A stretch of 64,000 nt of DNA, taken from contig NZ_JBFRBH010000001.1 in assembly GCF_040932485.1 (NCBI RefSeq), positions 248,001-312,000 on the forward strand, read 5' to 3'. Source of the DNA: Gymnodinialimonas sp. 202GB13-11. Lineage in GTDB: Bacteria > Pseudomonadota > Alphaproteobacteria > Rhodobacterales > Rhodobacteraceae. Position 1 is the stretch's first letter. Every line of letters begins with the position of its first letter. The notes below the pieces were generated by a model. The model worked only from the letters and a program-made list of their open reading frames with translations. It was not told where the DNA came from and did not search any database. Shown here piece by piece: positions 27,619 to 37,121 of this stretch. The translations under genes and the position numbers were made by a program.

Positions 27619-28773
27619 ATGAGCATTCTGTCCGCCCTCTTCGTCTCTCGCCGTCCGGTTGTCGCCTTCATGATCGTGGGCGTCTTTTGGGGATCGTTTG
27701 CGGCGCAGGTGCCGGTGTTGAAGGCGGGCATAGGGGCGGATGACACGTTGTTCGGGCTGGTGCTTTTGGGCACGTCGATTGGCCTCGTTTCAACCATGTG
27801 GCTCGCGCCGATATTTGACCGCGCGCTGGGGCGAAATGCGATGCCTGTCGCGGGGCTGATCTTTGCGCTGCTGGTGTTGGGGCCATCACTTGCGTCTGGG
27901 CCGCTATTGTTTTTTGTGGCGATGGTGGCTGCGGGCTACGCGTCGGGCATGTTGGACGTGGTAATGAATGCGCGCGTGTCGGAGCTTGAAGCGCGCCACG
28001 GGCGCTCGTTGATGAATGCAAATCACGCCATGTTTTCCGTGGCTTACGCGATTTCAGCCGTTTGCACTGGGTTTGCGCGCGAAGCCGGATTGGGGCCGGT
28101 GCAGATTTTCGGGACTATTGCCGTGCTGATCCTGTTCATGGCGCTCTGGTTGCGGATGGAAGTGGAGCCAATCGATGAAGAGGCCCGCCGGACAAACCGC
28201 TTTCCCTGGCCAACAGTGCTGATCTGCGGGGCCATCGTATTGGTTGCCTTCTTCGTGGAGGCGACGGTCGAGGCCTGGTCGGCGCTGCATATCGAACGCA
28301 CGTTGGGCGGACGCGCTGCCGAAGGGGCGTTGGGGCCTGCCGTTTTGGGGCTGACGATGGCGGTCGGTCGCTTCTCAGGCCAGGCGCTGACGGAGCGGTT
28401 CAGCGAACATGCGATCATCGTGATCGGGACAGCTATGGCGAGCTGCGGCGCGTTGATTGCAGCGGCGGCGGCCACGCCACTGATTGCCTATTTGGGTTTT
28501 GGGGCCATGGGATTGGGAATCGCGGCGGTCGGGCCGGTTGGTCTGGCCATCGTGGGCCGTATGGTGCGGCCCGAGCACCGCACCGCGGCTGTCGCGCGGG
28601 CGGCGGTGATCGGTTTCATGGGCTTTGTTTTGGCACCATCGCTAATGGGATTCATCTCAGGCGCGTTCGGGTTGCGGATGGCGTTCGTTGTCGTTGCCTT
28701 TCTGGCCCTCCTCGCTCCGCTCCTCGCATTTTACCTGCGGTCCAACGCAGCGCGCTATTCCCACATGTCGTGA
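27619..28773 (+). CDS. MFS transporter
   Basis: This 384-residue major facilitator has about 11-12 hydrophobic segments. The first helix has WGSFAAQVPVLKAGIGADDTLFG, and SGMLDVVMNARVSELEARHGRSLMNANHAMFSVAY is typical of the FucP/YbjJ-like MFS group (the N-x-R-V-x-x-x-E...H-G motif). The substrate is unknown. ATG 27619 is preferred to a GTG at 27556 because it begins just before the first membrane helix. It is divergent from rplY and convergent with lldD. Confidence 0.88.
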   Translation: MSILSALFVSRRPVVAFMIVGVFWGSFAAQVPVLKAGIGADDTLFGLVLLGTSIGLVSTMWLAPIFDRALGRNAMPVAGLIFALLVLGPSLASGPLLFFVAMVAAGYASGMLDVVMNARVSELEARHGRSLMNANHAMFSVAYAISAVCTGFAREAGLGPVQIFGTIAVLILFMALWLRMEVEPIDEEARRTNRFPWPTVLICGAIVLVAFFVEATVEAWSALHIERTLGGRAAEGALGPAVLGLTMAVGRFSGQALTERFSEHAIIVIGTAMASCGALIAAAAATPLIAYLGFGAMGLGIAAVGPVGLAIVGRMVRPEHRTAAVARAAVIGFMGFVLAPSLMGFISGAFGLRMAFVVVAFLALLAPLLAFYLRSNAARYSHMS

Positions 28774-29918
28774 AAGCCCTTCGGGATCAGCAGATTGTGG
28801 CGGCCTAGGTCGGCGACATTGCGTTCGCCACATAGGCCCATCGACGTGTCGAGTTCCTTGTGGATCACCTCAAGCGCCTTCGTCACCCCGGCCTGGCCCA
28901 TGGCACCGAGACCATAGACATAGGACCGCCCGATCATCGTGCCTTTCGCGCCGAGCGCGATAGCCTTCAGTACGTCCTGACCTGAGCGGATGCCGCTATC
29001 AAGATGCACCTCCATCTTGTCGCCGACCGCATCCATGATGCGGGGCAACATGCGGATGGAACTGAGCGCGCCGTCAAGCTGTCGGCCCCCGTGGTTTGAG
29101 ACGACGATGGCGTCTGCGCCGACGTTCAGGGCCTGCTTCGCATCCTCTTCATCGAGAATACCCTTCAGGATCACGGGACCGTCCCACCAGCTGCGGAATT
29201 CTTTGATCCGTTCCCAGTCAAGGCTTTGGTCAAAGGCCTGCGCGGTCCACGAACTGAGCGAAGCGGGGTCGTCGATGCCGTCGATATGGCCCACGATATT
29301 GCCGAAGAAGCGCCGTTTGGTCCCCAGCATTTCCAGGCCCCACGGCACTTTCGTCATCATGTTGGCGATGGATTTCGGCGTCAGTTTGGGCGGAGCGGAG
29401 AGGCCGTTCTTGATGTCCTTATGGCGCTGGCCGAGCATTTGCAGATCGACCGTAATCACGAGGGCCGAGCACTTCGCGTCTTTGGCACGGGCAAAGAGGC
29501 GCTTCATGAAGTCGTCGTCTTTGAGCGTGTAGACTTGGAACCAGAATGGCTTCTGGGTGTGTTCGGCCACGTCTTCGATGGAGCAGATCGACATGGTCGA
29601 AAGCGTATAAGGCACACCGAACCGCTCAGCCGCGCGGGCGGCTTTTATCTCACCATCGGCGCATTGCATCCCGGTGAGGCCGACCGGAGCCAGCGCAACG
29701 GGCATGGAGACGTCTTGCCCCAGCATCTGTGTGGCGGTGGAGCGGCCTGCCATATCCTTGGCGATCCGTTGGCGCAGGCGTATCAGACTGAAATCACTGA
29801 CATTCTCGCGGAAGGTTTGCTCCGTCCAGCTGCCCGATTCTGCGTAATCGTAGAACATCTTCGGCACGCGTCGCTTGTAGATGCGCTTGAGGTCTTCGAT
29901 CTCGGTGATGACGGGCAT
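28755..29918 (-). CDS. lldD: FMN-dependent L-lactate dehydrogenase (alpha-hydroxy-acid dehydrogenase)
   Basis: This 387-residue protein of the FMN-dependent alpha-hydroxy-acid oxidising family starts DLKRIYKRRVPKMFYDYAESGSW. It contains PVALAPVGLTGMQ, the catalytic SNHGGRQLDG (His and Arg) and VHLDSGIRSGQDVLKAIALGAKGTMIGR. It oxidises L-lactate to pyruvate at the inner membrane and feeds electrons to the quinone pool; other alpha-hydroxy acids cannot be excluded. A strong palindrome (30047-30078) lies 130-160 bases upstream. A second paralogue is cut by the right edge (63095-64000). Confidence 0.9.
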   Translation of the reverse strand: MPVITEIEDLKRIYKRRVPKMFYDYAESGSWTEQTFRENVSDFSLIRLRQRIAKDMAGRSTATQMLGQDVSMPVALAPVGLTGMQCADGEIKAARAAERFGVPYTLSTMSICSIEDVAEHTQKPFWFQVYTLKDDDFMKRLFARAKDAKCSALVITVDLQMLGQRHKDIKNGLSAPPKLTPKSIANMMTKVPWGLEMLGTKRRFFGNIVGHIDGIDDPASLSSWTAQAFDQSLDWERIKEFRSWWDGPVILKGILDEEDAKQALNVGADAIVVSNHGGRQLDGALSSIRMLPRIMDAVGDKMEVHLDSGIRSGQDVLKAIALGAKGTMIGRSYVYGLGAMGQAGVTKALEVIHKELDTSMGLCGERNVADLGRHNLLIPKGFHDMWE

Positions 29919-30046
29919 GGCGGCTACTTTCAGAATTTGGTCAACTTTTCTTACCACTGCGATGGGGTGGAGTCCATTGGGATAGGGGCCGCGCGGTGCG
30001 TATGGGGATGGGCTTTGCGGCTTCGTTAAAACGGACTTGATAATAG

Positions 30047-30084
30047 TACGATATCGCACTAAGTAGTGCGATATCGTTATAAAT
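30047..30084. promoter_or_regulatory. Perfect palindromic operator between lldD and nitroreductase genes
   Basis: ACGATATCGCACT (30048-30060) and AGTGCGATATCGT (30065-30077) form a perfect 13-bp inverted repeat around AAGT, with the outer A-T of the centre also pairing. TATAAA at 30078-30083 is a possible -10 for the rightward nitroreductase/MarR pair. The MarR-family regulator encoded at 31275-31736 is the likely ligand, since the family binds palindromes next to its own operon. The site could also control the divergent lldD. Confidence 0.65.
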
Positions 30085-30145
30085 ACATTGCCCCGAGACA
30101 CGTCTCTTTTGGTTGATGGGGTGCGCTGAACTGAAGGAGTTTGAG

Positions 30146-31285
30146 ATGACGATGACACGCCGCAAAACCCTTGCCTTGATCGGGGGTGGGACAATCCTCG
30201 CTGCGACTGCCGCCGCTGGATATGACATCACCCGCTTGCCCAATGCCGCGGTCGCGCCTTGGGGTCAGGCGGGGCAATACGCCGATCCGCGCTTGCGGGC
30301 GCTGAGTTGGGCGATCCTTGCGCCGAACCCGCACAATCGGCAGCCGTGGATGGTGGACGTGTCGCTGCCCGATACGGTGATCCTCTACGTCGATCCGGAA
30401 CGGATGTTGCCACACACCGACCCGTTCAATCGGCAGATCACGGTCGGCCTGGGCTGTTTTCTGGAAATCATGCGTATGGCCGCGTTGGAGGACGGACTGG
30501 CCGTTGAATTCGACCTGTTCCCGGATGGCAGTGACGCGGCCGTGCTGGACAATCGACCGGTGGCGATCTGCCATTTCAGCCCCACGGACGCGGCCCCCGA
30601 CCCGTTGTTCGCGCACGTCCCGCATCGGCGTTCGAACAAGGAGCCATATGACATGACGCGCGACGTGCCGACCGAGGCTTTGGAGCGGATTGCGCAAGCG
30701 CCGATGCACTTTCCGATGGAGTTCACCAACGACGCCGTACGGGTCGAGCGGATGCGGGACCAATCCTTGCGCGCGCTGCGGGTCGAATTCGCGACCGAGC
30801 GCACGTTGCGCGAGTCGGTGGAGCTGTTCCGCATCGGTCACCGGGAGGTCAACGCCAACCCCGATGGCATCGATTTCAGCGGGCCGATGTTCGAGAGCCT
30901 GCGCATGACCGGCCTGTTTTCGCGCGAGGCCTCGATGGACATGGAGGGCTTTGTTGGGCAGCAAGCCGATGCAGCCTTTGCCGAAAACATGCTGAGTGCC
31001 ATGGCGCATCTGTGGCAGGTCACGCCCGACAATAGCCGTCAAACGCAGATCCGGGCAGGGCAGGATTGGGTGCGGATCAATCTGGCCGCGACCGCTGAGG
31101 GCCTTGGCCTGCAACCACTGAGCCAAGCCTTGCAGGAATTCCCCGAGATGTCCGAGCTTTACGAAGAAGTGCACGGCGATCTGGCGCCAGCGGGCGGGAC
31201 CGTGCAAATGTGGGCGCGCGTGGGGTATGGGCCGGAGGTGGGCGAAAGCCCGCGCTGGCCGTTGGAGGAGAAGATTGTCGGATAG
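30146..31285 (+). CDS. Acg-type FMN-binding nitroreductase family protein, Tat-like leader
   Basis: The protein has 379 residues. The N-terminus TMTRRKTLALIGGGTILAATAAA is a twin-arginine leader or signal anchor. The body resembles Acg-family nitroreductases: WAILAPNPHNRQPW (FMN phosphate/ribityl contacts, about 54-67), FNRQITVGLGCFLEIM, HRRSNKEPYD and an AEGLGLQPLSQALQEFPEM end. Acg-type proteins bind FMN but may sequester it rather than reduce nitro compounds. AAGGAG 7 bases upstream sets the ATG. The MarR gene starts 11 bases before its stop, forming a two-gene operon. Confidence 0.85.
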   Translation: MTMTRRKTLALIGGGTILAATAAAGYDITRLPNAAVAPWGQAGQYADPRLRALSWAILAPNPHNRQPWMVDVSLPDTVILYVDPERMLPHTDPFNRQITVGLGCFLEIMRMAALEDGLAVEFDLFPDGSDAAVLDNRPVAICHFSPTDAAPDPLFAHVPHRRSNKEPYDMTRDVPTEALERIAQAPMHFPMEFTNDAVRVERMRDQSLRALRVEFATERTLRESVELFRIGHREVNANPDGIDFSGPMFESLRMTGLFSREASMDMEGFVGQQADAAFAENMLSAMAHLWQVTPDNSRQTQIRAGQDWVRINLAATAEGLGLQPLSQALQEFPEMSELYEEVHGDLAPAGGTVQMWARVGYGPEVGESPRWPLEEKIVG

Positions 31286-31736
31286 CGACGGGGCAGGCGA
31301 AGGGCCGGGGCTTTACTTCCGGCTTTTCAACGAAATCGGGATCATCGAACAACTCAGCCGGGCCGCATTTCAGGCGCGGCTTCCCGATGGCGTTCTGGTG
31401 TCACATTTCGCGGTTCTAAACCACCTGGTGCGGGTCGCGGATGGGCGCACGCCGCTGGAGTTGTCTAACGCGTTCCAGCTGCCCAAGACGACGATGAGCC
31501 ATACACTGATGCTGCTGGAAAAGCGCGACTGGATCGAGATGCGCCCGAACCCCGATGACAAGCGGTCAAAGCGGGTCTGGCTGACGGATGCGGGCCGCGC
31601 GTTTCGGGAGGAGGCGATCAAGTCGCTAGGAGGTGAGATAGGCTGGTTGGCTGAGGTATTCCCGCCGGAGGAGGCGCAGGCCCTGCTGCCGGGGCTGGAA
31701 CGGCTGCGGGTTCTGCTGGACGCGCGGCGGGATTAG
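31275..31736 (+). CDS. MarR family transcriptional regulator
   Basis: This 153-residue winged-helix protein has the recognition helix region ELSNAFQLPKTTMSHTLMLLEKRDWIE (about 58-84) followed by the wing RPNPDDKRSKRVWLTDAG, the standard MarR layout with the wing D-x-R-S/D-K-R motif. The TTG at 31275 with GGAGGAG 4 bases upstream is the best start and overlaps the nitroreductase gene by 11 bases. It probably represses the nitroreductase operon through the palindrome at 30047-30078. Its 3' end overlaps the convergent membrane protein gene by 4 bases. Confidence 0.9.
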   Translation: MSDSDGAGEGPGLYFRLFNEIGIIEQLSRAAFQARLPDGVLVSHFAVLNHLVRVADGRTPLELSNAFQLPKTTMSHTLMLLEKRDWIEMRPNPDDKRSKRVWLTDAGRAFREEAIKSLGGEIGWLAEVFPPEEAQALLPGLERLRVLLDARRD

Positions 31737-32458
31737 GGGGCTGGCTGCGCCGACACCGCTTCTGACCGTTGATAGGCCATGGACAGTGCGGTCGCGGTCA
31801 GCAGCGGCGTGACAAAGCCAAGCGTCCTGATAACCGAATAAATCAGGAGTTCTATTGCGACGGGTAGTTGTTCCCAAACACCTTCCAAGGTGGGTTCCAG
31901 TACTGCGATCAACAGGCCGATGACGGCAATTTGGTAGAGTATCGGTCCAAGGAAAAGCCGCAGGACCGTGCGCCAATATCCGTTTTTTGCGCGCCGGAAT
32001 GCTGCCTTGAAACGCGCATCTCCTCCGATTGCAGCGGCAGGAAGCATTGTGCCTGCAGCTGCGAGCCAGAAGGGCGAGAGCAATGTCGTGACTATGAGTG
32101 CGAGGAGGAGCGCGCCGATTGCTTGCTCTGCCCCTACCGCAGGCAGGAACAGTGCAACCAATCCGCCGAAAACGAGAATGAGCGGCAGGAAGAGAAGCGC
32201 GAAGCGCCAAGAAAATGGGAGGAATGGCCATTTCTTTTGGTCTGCGTCTGTTGATGTGGGTGTCATCCAGATGCTGAGCTGTTCGTCCAGAAGGATGGCC
32301 CGGTGAAAGATCAACGCGAGCATCACAGTCACGACCAGAATGGCGCCGGTTCCGCTGCTTCCCCCGTCAAACGCGTAGGTTAGTCCCTCAAACAGGGCAG
32401 CCAGAAGGAAAAGAGACGGTAGAAACCGAAGGAAAAGACGACCTGCAATTAGGTACAT
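31733..32458 (-). CDS. Multi-pass membrane protein of unknown function
   Basis: This 241-residue protein has about six hydrophobic segments (about 5-25, 36-52, 84-108, 115-138, 160-190, 205-230) and a conserved-looking cytosolic turn AAAIGGDARFKAAFRRAKNGYWRT between helices 4 and 5. It may be a member of the broad YciC/DUF6159-like small membrane families, but I cannot assign one. It begins 3 bases after the trpA stop on the same strand, so it is probably co-transcribed with trpA. Confidence 0.65.
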   Translation of the reverse strand: MYLIAGRLFLRFLPSLFLLAALFEGLTYAFDGGSSGTGAILVVTVMLALIFHRAILLDEQLSIWMTPTSTDADQKKWPFLPFSWRFALLFLPLILVFGGLVALFLPAVGAEQAIGALLLALIVTTLLSPFWLAAAGTMLPAAAIGGDARFKAAFRRAKNGYWRTVLRLFLGPILYQIAVIGLLIAVLEPTLEGVWEQLPVAIELLIYSVIRTLGFVTPLLTATALSMAYQRSEAVSAQPAP

Positions 32459-32461
32459 CGC

Positions 32462-33253
32462 TTACGCCCGATGCGCGCCGTCGGCCAGTGACTTCACGAA
32501 AGCCACCACCTCGTCCACCGGTTTGCCAGCCGCGATTTCGGACACAATCGCGGAGCCGACCACGCAGCCATCCGCGACCGAGGCGATGGCCTGGCTTGCT
32601 TCCGGGGTGCGGATGCCGAAGCCCACGATGACGGGCAGGTCGGTTTTCGCCTTGATGCGGGCGACTTCGGGGGCGACGTCTGTGGCCTCGGCCGCCGCAG
32701 CCCCCGTGATGCCGGTGATCGAGACGTAGTAGACGAAGCCGGACGTGTTGGTCAGGACGGCGGGCAGGCGTGCGTCGTCGGTCGTTGGGGTGGCGAGGCG
32801 GATGAAGTTGAGGCCGGCGGCTTGGGCGGGGATGCAGAGTTCGTCATCCTCCTCGGGCGGCAGGTCCACGACGATGAGGCCGTCGATGCCTGCTTCTTTC
32901 GCATCCGTCAGGAACTGCTCCACCCCGCGCGAGTAGATGGGGTTGTAATAGCCCATCAGCACGATTGGGGTGGTGTCGTCGCCTGCGCGGAAATCGCGGG
33001 CCATTTGCAGGGTTTTCTCCAGCGTCATACCACCTTCGAGGGCGCGTTGACCGGCCAGCTGGATGGTGGCGCCGTCGGCCATGGGGTCGGTGAAGGGCAG
33101 GCCAAGCTCGATGATGTCGACGCCGGCATTTGGCAGGCCCTTCATGACGGCAAGGGCGGTGTCGTAGTCGGGATCACCGGCCATGATGTAGGAGACAAAG
33201 GCCTTCTTTCCCGAGGCTTGCAGGCGGGCAAAGGTATCGTCGATGCGGGTCAT
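32462..33253 (-). CDS. trpA: Tryptophan synthase alpha subunit
   Basis: This 263-residue TIM barrel splits indole-3-glycerol phosphate into indole and G3P. Catalytic Glu49 is in [12 protein letters not shown] and Asp60 in [16 protein letters not shown], the flexible loop [13 protein letters not shown] and the phosphate-binding VGFGIRTPE and VVGSAIV are all present. It is separated from trpF-trpB by about 13 kb and inverted, so the three genes are not in one operon here. The membrane protein at 31733-32458 follows after 3 bases. Confidence 0.97.
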   Translation of the reverse strand: MTRIDDTFARLQASGKKAFVSYIMAGDPDYDTALAVMKGLPNAGVDIIELGLPFTDPMADGATIQLAGQRALEGGMTLEKTLQMARDFRAGDDTTPIVLMGYYNPIYSRGVEQFLTDAKEAGIDGLIVVDLPPEEDDELCIPAQAAGLNFIRLATPTTDDARLPAVLTNTSGFVYYVSITGITGAAAAEATDVAPEVARIKAKTDLPVIVGFGIRTPEASQAIASVADGCVVGSAIVSEIAAGKPVDEVVAFVKSLADGAHRA

Positions 33254-33375
33254 GGGCGGCTCCGTTTCGTGGTGCGCTCCGTTTGGGGCAAGGGGAGGCG
33301 GAAATCAAGCGGAGGGGGAAAAGAGCGCGGGTTTTCTCAGACGGTCTGGAACCAAAGGGGGGGTGAACCCATTTA

Positions 33376-33573
33376 ATGGTCATGAATTATATCCTCGCCA
33401 TATTGCTGCCGCCGCTTTCGATCTTTCTGGCCGGACGCGTGATCCTGGGTATCCTGATCGCGCCGATCTGGTTGCTTGCGATCATCTTTTCGGGCGGGCT
33501 GACCCACCCGATGTTCGTGCTACTGGCATGGTTCGTGATCTTTGAGCGCCGCAATGCGGGGCTTCGGGGTTAG
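33376..33573 (+). CDS. Small YqaE/Pmp3-like membrane protein
   Basis: This 65-residue protein has two hydrophobic helices. ILAILLPPLSIFLAGR (about 6-21) matches the Pmp3/YqaE start (I-L-A-I-x-L-P-P-L-x-V-F), and a second helix follows at about 40-55. The second half is less typical of YqaE, so a distant relative is possible. Family members affect membrane potential and salt tolerance in yeast and plants; the bacterial role is unclear. Its 3' end overlaps the convergent MATE gene by 4 bases. Confidence 0.72.
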   Translation: MVMNYILAILLPPLSIFLAGRVILGILIAPIWLLAIIFSGGLTHPMFVLLAWFVIFERRNAGLRG

Positions 33574-34898
33574 GGCGCGGTAAGTCGCCAGAACCGCCAC
33601 GGCAGAGCGATGGCCGCGACGGCCAGCCCCAGCATGTAGCCGATCCACACCCCCACTGCGCCGTAGTCCAGCACGAAGCCGAGCAGGTAGCTGGTGGGCA
33701 GGGCGACGGGCCAGTAGGCGATGAGCGTCACAACGGACGGCCATGTGTTGTCGGACATGCCGCGCAGGGCGCCAAGTGCCACGTCTTGGATGCCGCCTGA
33801 GATCTGCAGGAGCGCGAGGATCAGGAACAAGAGTGTGGCGAGTTCCACCACCGCCGGATCGCTGGACATGGTGGTGGCCATGAGACGACCACCGAAGATG
33901 AAGACCAAAGCGGCGAGGATTTGCCACAGCGTCACGAGCGCGAAAGAGGCTTTCAGGATCGGGCGCAGGCGTTGCGTCCGGGCACTGCCCACGGCCTGGC
34001 CCACGCGGATTGAGGCTGCACCCGCCATGCCGAGCGGGATCATGTAGGCCACGCCTGCAAGCGCATTGACGATCTGGTGGGCGGCCAAAGCCTCAGCCCC
34101 GAGCCAGCCCATCATAATGCCGACAATCGCGTAAGCTCCGCCTTCGCCCGCATAGCCGAGGCAGAGGGGCAGGGCCTGCTTGAGTTGGTCGATGACATCA
34201 CTCCATGCGACGGCGACGCGCTGCCGGTAGGGCGCCATGGAGGGGGCTTTCCAAAGGACCAGCGCACCCACGAGCAGGGAGCAGCTTTGCGATAGGATGG
34301 AGGCGAGACCTGCGCCCAAAAGGCCCCATTCGAAGACGTGAATGAAGGTGTAGTTCGCAGGCACGTTCACCACGACGCCGATATAGCTGAGGCCAACGGC
34401 GACCCAGGGGCGGTCTATGGCGTCCCACAGGCTTTTCAAGCCGAAGAAAACCGTAAACGGCAAGATCCAGAGCGCCATGGACGCCCAGTAGGGCAGCAGG
34501 ATAGCGAGAACCTCGGGTGGTTGGCCGAGCGGCCCAAGCAAAGGGAAGACCGCGAGCATGATGAGGGTGGAGCCCCCACCACCGAGCGCGCAGAGCAACA
34601 GCCCCGAACGCAGCGCCTTGGCCACGCGGGCGGGATCCTCGGCGCCGTCGCCTTGGCTGATCTGGACGGAGATCACGGTGATCAGGCCCCAGAGTGCGGA
34701 GATCAGGATGATCAGCACGGCGGTGGTGATGCCGGCTGCGGCCAGCGGAACGGTGCCAAGGGGTGAGATCATGGCGGTGTCGACAACGCCGATCAGCAGG
34801 GCTGCGGCAAGGCCTGCCATTAGGGGTACAGACAGGCGGATCAGCGGCCCGAATTCGGCGCGCGTGGCACCTTGGGTAGGTAGGGTTTGGTCAGTCAT
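33570..34898 (-). CDS. MATE family multidrug efflux transporter
   Basis: This 442-residue inner-membrane antiporter has 12 predicted helices. LIRLSVPLMAGLAAALLIGVVDTAMIS at the N-terminus and the pseudo-repeat starting QLKQALPLCLGYAGEGGAY at about residue 233 show the two-bundle MATE architecture. NALAGVAYMIPLGMAGAASIRVGQAVGS (about 285-312) is the classic MATE signature. It would export cationic drugs or metabolites using Na+ or H+. AGGTG is 5 bases before ATG 34898. No local regulator. Confidence 0.93.
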   Translation of the reverse strand: MTDQTLPTQGATRAEFGPLIRLSVPLMAGLAAALLIGVVDTAMISPLGTVPLAAAGITTAVLIILISALWGLITVISVQISQGDGAEDPARVAKALRSGLLLCALGGGGSTLIMLAVFPLLGPLGQPPEVLAILLPYWASMALWILPFTVFFGLKSLWDAIDRPWVAVGLSYIGVVVNVPANYTFIHVFEWGLLGAGLASILSQSCSLLVGALVLWKAPSMAPYRQRVAVAWSDVIDQLKQALPLCLGYAGEGGAYAIVGIMMGWLGAEALAAHQIVNALAGVAYMIPLGMAGAASIRVGQAVGSARTQRLRPILKASFALVTLWQILAALVFIFGGRLMATTMSSDPAVVELATLLFLILALLQISGGIQDVALGALRGMSDNTWPSVVTLIAYWPVALPTSYLLGFVLDYGAVGVWIGYMLGLAVAAIALPWRFWRLTAP

Positions 34899-35115
34899 GG
34901 GTCACCTGCCGGGTGAAACCGGCAAAAAAGAAGGTCGCAATGCGCGGATGCGCTGGGTTCAAGGGGCGTTCAGGCCCGCGACGGGTGATCCATGGATTTG
35001 GTCCTTAATGGGACGTGATGTGTAAAGCCGTTTATGCCGATTGCGCGGCTGTGTCGAGAGAGCCGCTGCGATGACAGGCACAAAGGTGCCATGCCCTGAC
35101 AGGACGGCCACATTG

Positions 35116-35955
35116 TTAATGGCCTATGCACCAAGGGGGACCTTCCGGGTTCCGGCGGTAATCTGAATAGTCCTCGACACATTCCGTGTTCAGTCGATGC
35201 CAGATGTCGCGCCAATCGCCGCCTGCGAAAAAGAACGAAAGTCCGATTTCTTCGGCTGTGCCTGCGGTCAGAGCGGCTGGCCCGATGCGACTGATCGGAA
35301 GGTTGGGAACGACGCCATACTGGTCTCGCTGCTCGAACCATCCTTGCAAAGTGGCCTCAATGCGGGAGGGACCTGGGTCTTCGTCTGTGATGGCGCGGGT
35401 AAGAGAGGTGATCCGATAGCCCGGCCCCAAGTGCATGGAGAGCGTGTCGGGCGCCACCGGGACAGCGTGCGTTGGAAAGTCGATGTTGGGCACAAGGATC
35501 ATTTCGGGATAGCCCGTGGCCGGCGTGTAATCGTATGGGCCGGACAGGGCCTGAATGGCCGCGAAATAGGCGCGGCTGTGCCTGCGTTCGGTCAGCGCGC
35601 CGGCCTCACGCGCGAGCCGTGGCACCGCAGGGTACGCGCGGCCCGGCGAAATGAAGAGGTATGTGTCGGGTGTGAGCTGGAGGGCCAGCGCTTCTCCGGT
35701 CGCGTACCATGCGATAGCAGGCGATAGGGTGTTCGGTTCGGGAGCATATCCTGCGGAGTAGGTCAGGATGGTCGTATCCTCGACGATGCCGGTCGGAGTT
35801 TGAACCGTTGCCGTGAAAATCTCGTTCCAGTCGTAGTAGATGCGGTACGGCACGAAGGCGCGATAGATCCACCAGCCGAGTACGAGCGCGGCGATCATGA
35901 CAAGGCCGCCGAAGATGACGATGCCTTTGAGAAAGAAATCGGTTTTGGTCGCCAT
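35116..35955 (-). CDS. Membrane-anchored hypothetical protein
   Basis: This 279-residue protein has one N-terminal membrane helix (about 9-32, after MATKTDFFLKG) and a large domain, probably periplasmic, rich in Pro, Tyr and Thr. Segments such as FTATVQTPTGIVEDTTIL and YLFISPGRAYPAVPRLA suggest a beta-rich fold. The C-terminal RRNPEGPPWCIGH carries a Cys. No domain recognised. ATG 35955 starts the anchor directly; the open frame extends to 35991. Confidence 0.65.
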   Translation of the reverse strand: MATKTDFFLKGIVIFGGLVMIAALVLGWWIYRAFVPYRIYYDWNEIFTATVQTPTGIVEDTTILTYSAGYAPEPNTLSPAIAWYATGEALALQLTPDTYLFISPGRAYPAVPRLAREAGALTERRHSRAYFAAIQALSGPYDYTPATGYPEMILVPNIDFPTHAVPVAPDTLSMHLGPGYRITSLTRAITDEDPGPSRIEATLQGWFEQRDQYGVVPNLPISRIGPAALTAGTAEEIGLSFFFAGGDWRDIWHRLNTECVEDYSDYRRNPEGPPWCIGH

Positions 35956-36125
35956 AGTCGCCTGGTTTCTCGTTCCGTTGGGAAAAAACAAATGGACGGG
36001 GCTAAATCATGACAGCTTCGCGGTCATCCGAAGACGCATGACACGACCTTGGGACCCTTTGCTTAACACTCTGTAAACGCGCTAAGACTATGTTACCGTG
36101 CACCAACGGGCTTGGGGTCTTCAGC

Positions 36126-37121
36126 ATGACGCCGGACTATCTTGAAATCGAGGACGATCAGCTACGGCGCGCGGCGGCGGCCTTGGAGGCTGCGCGCATT
36201 GGCGTTTGGGAGTTTGAGCCCAGAACCACGCGCGCCTTCTGGGATGACAGGGTTCGGGAATTGTGGGGCGCGGCCCCGGATCAGGTGATTGACTACGATT
36301 TCGTGGTCTCCCGGGTGCATCCGGATGATCGCGAGATGCATGACCGCGAGACAGCGAACGCGCTTGATCCGGCAGGCGCGGGCGAGATGGATATGGAATA
36401 CCGGCTGATCCCGCGCGGCGATCTGCCGGAGACGTGGATCAAGGCAAAGGCGCGGACGCTGTTTGAGAATGGTGAGCCAGTACGTCTTGTGGGCACGGTC
36501 GAGGATATCACCACCCGCAAGCGGGCCGAAATCCGCAATGACATCCTGTTGCGTGAACTTCAGCACCGCCTGAAGAACACGCTCGCCTTGGTTGGATCAG
36601 TGATCCATCTGTCGAAGAAGCAACATGACACAGTCGAGGATTTCGCGGACATGTTGATGGGGCGCGTGCACGCGCTGGCCCATGCGCAGGAATTGCTGCG
36701 GTCCAATGATTGGCAGGATGTCTGGCTGTCGCAGGTGTGTGAGGTCGTACTGGACAGTGTTGTGGGTGATGCGGGGCGCATCGAGGCGCAATGGGACAAT
36801 GATATTCTGATCCCTGAGCAATATGTGCTGACCTCGTCCATGGCGGTGTATGAGCTTGCCACGAACTCGGTCAAATATGGCGCGTTGAGTGACGCGGCGG
36901 GCACGGTGGTGCTGTCGGGCCAGGAAGACGGGACGACGAAGCGGTTTATATGGCGCGAACGTGGTGGCCCTGTGGTTGCGGACGGGGCGTTCGCGCAGAC
37001 CGGATTTGGCAGCCTGCTGTTGGGCACGATCTGGCCGCAGGAGTTGCACGGATCCGCGAGTTATCGCGGTGAGGCAGGGAGCGCAGTTTACGCATTGGTC
37101 TTGGATGGAGCCATGCCATGA
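36126..37121 (+). CDS. PAS-domain HWE-type sensor histidine kinase
   Basis: This 331-residue cytosolic kinase has an N-terminal PAS domain with PAC end (about 20-132: RIGVWEFEPRT, HPDDRE, VGTVEDITTRKRAE). A HWE-type transmitter follows, with phospho-acceptor His147 in ELQHRLKN, N-box ELATNSVKYGAL (243-254) and the W-x-E motif IWRERGGP (W276-E278). The N-box His that gives the family its H is Tyr242 here. Such kinases act in light or stress signalling. The ATGA overlap with the response regulator gene marks a two-gene operon. ATG 36090 is an alternative start. Confidence 0.92.
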   Translation: MTPDYLEIEDDQLRRAAAALEAARIGVWEFEPRTTRAFWDDRVRELWGAAPDQVIDYDFVVSRVHPDDREMHDRETANALDPAGAGEMDMEYRLIPRGDLPETWIKAKARTLFENGEPVRLVGTVEDITTRKRAEIRNDILLRELQHRLKNTLALVGSVIHLSKKQHDTVEDFADMLMGRVHALAHAQELLRSNDWQDVWLSQVCEVVLDSVVGDAGRIEAQWDNDILIPEQYVLTSSMAVYELATNSVKYGALSDAAGTVVLSGQEDGTTKRFIWRERGGPVVADGAFAQTGFGSLLLGTIWPQELHGSASYRGEAGSAVYALVLDGAMP

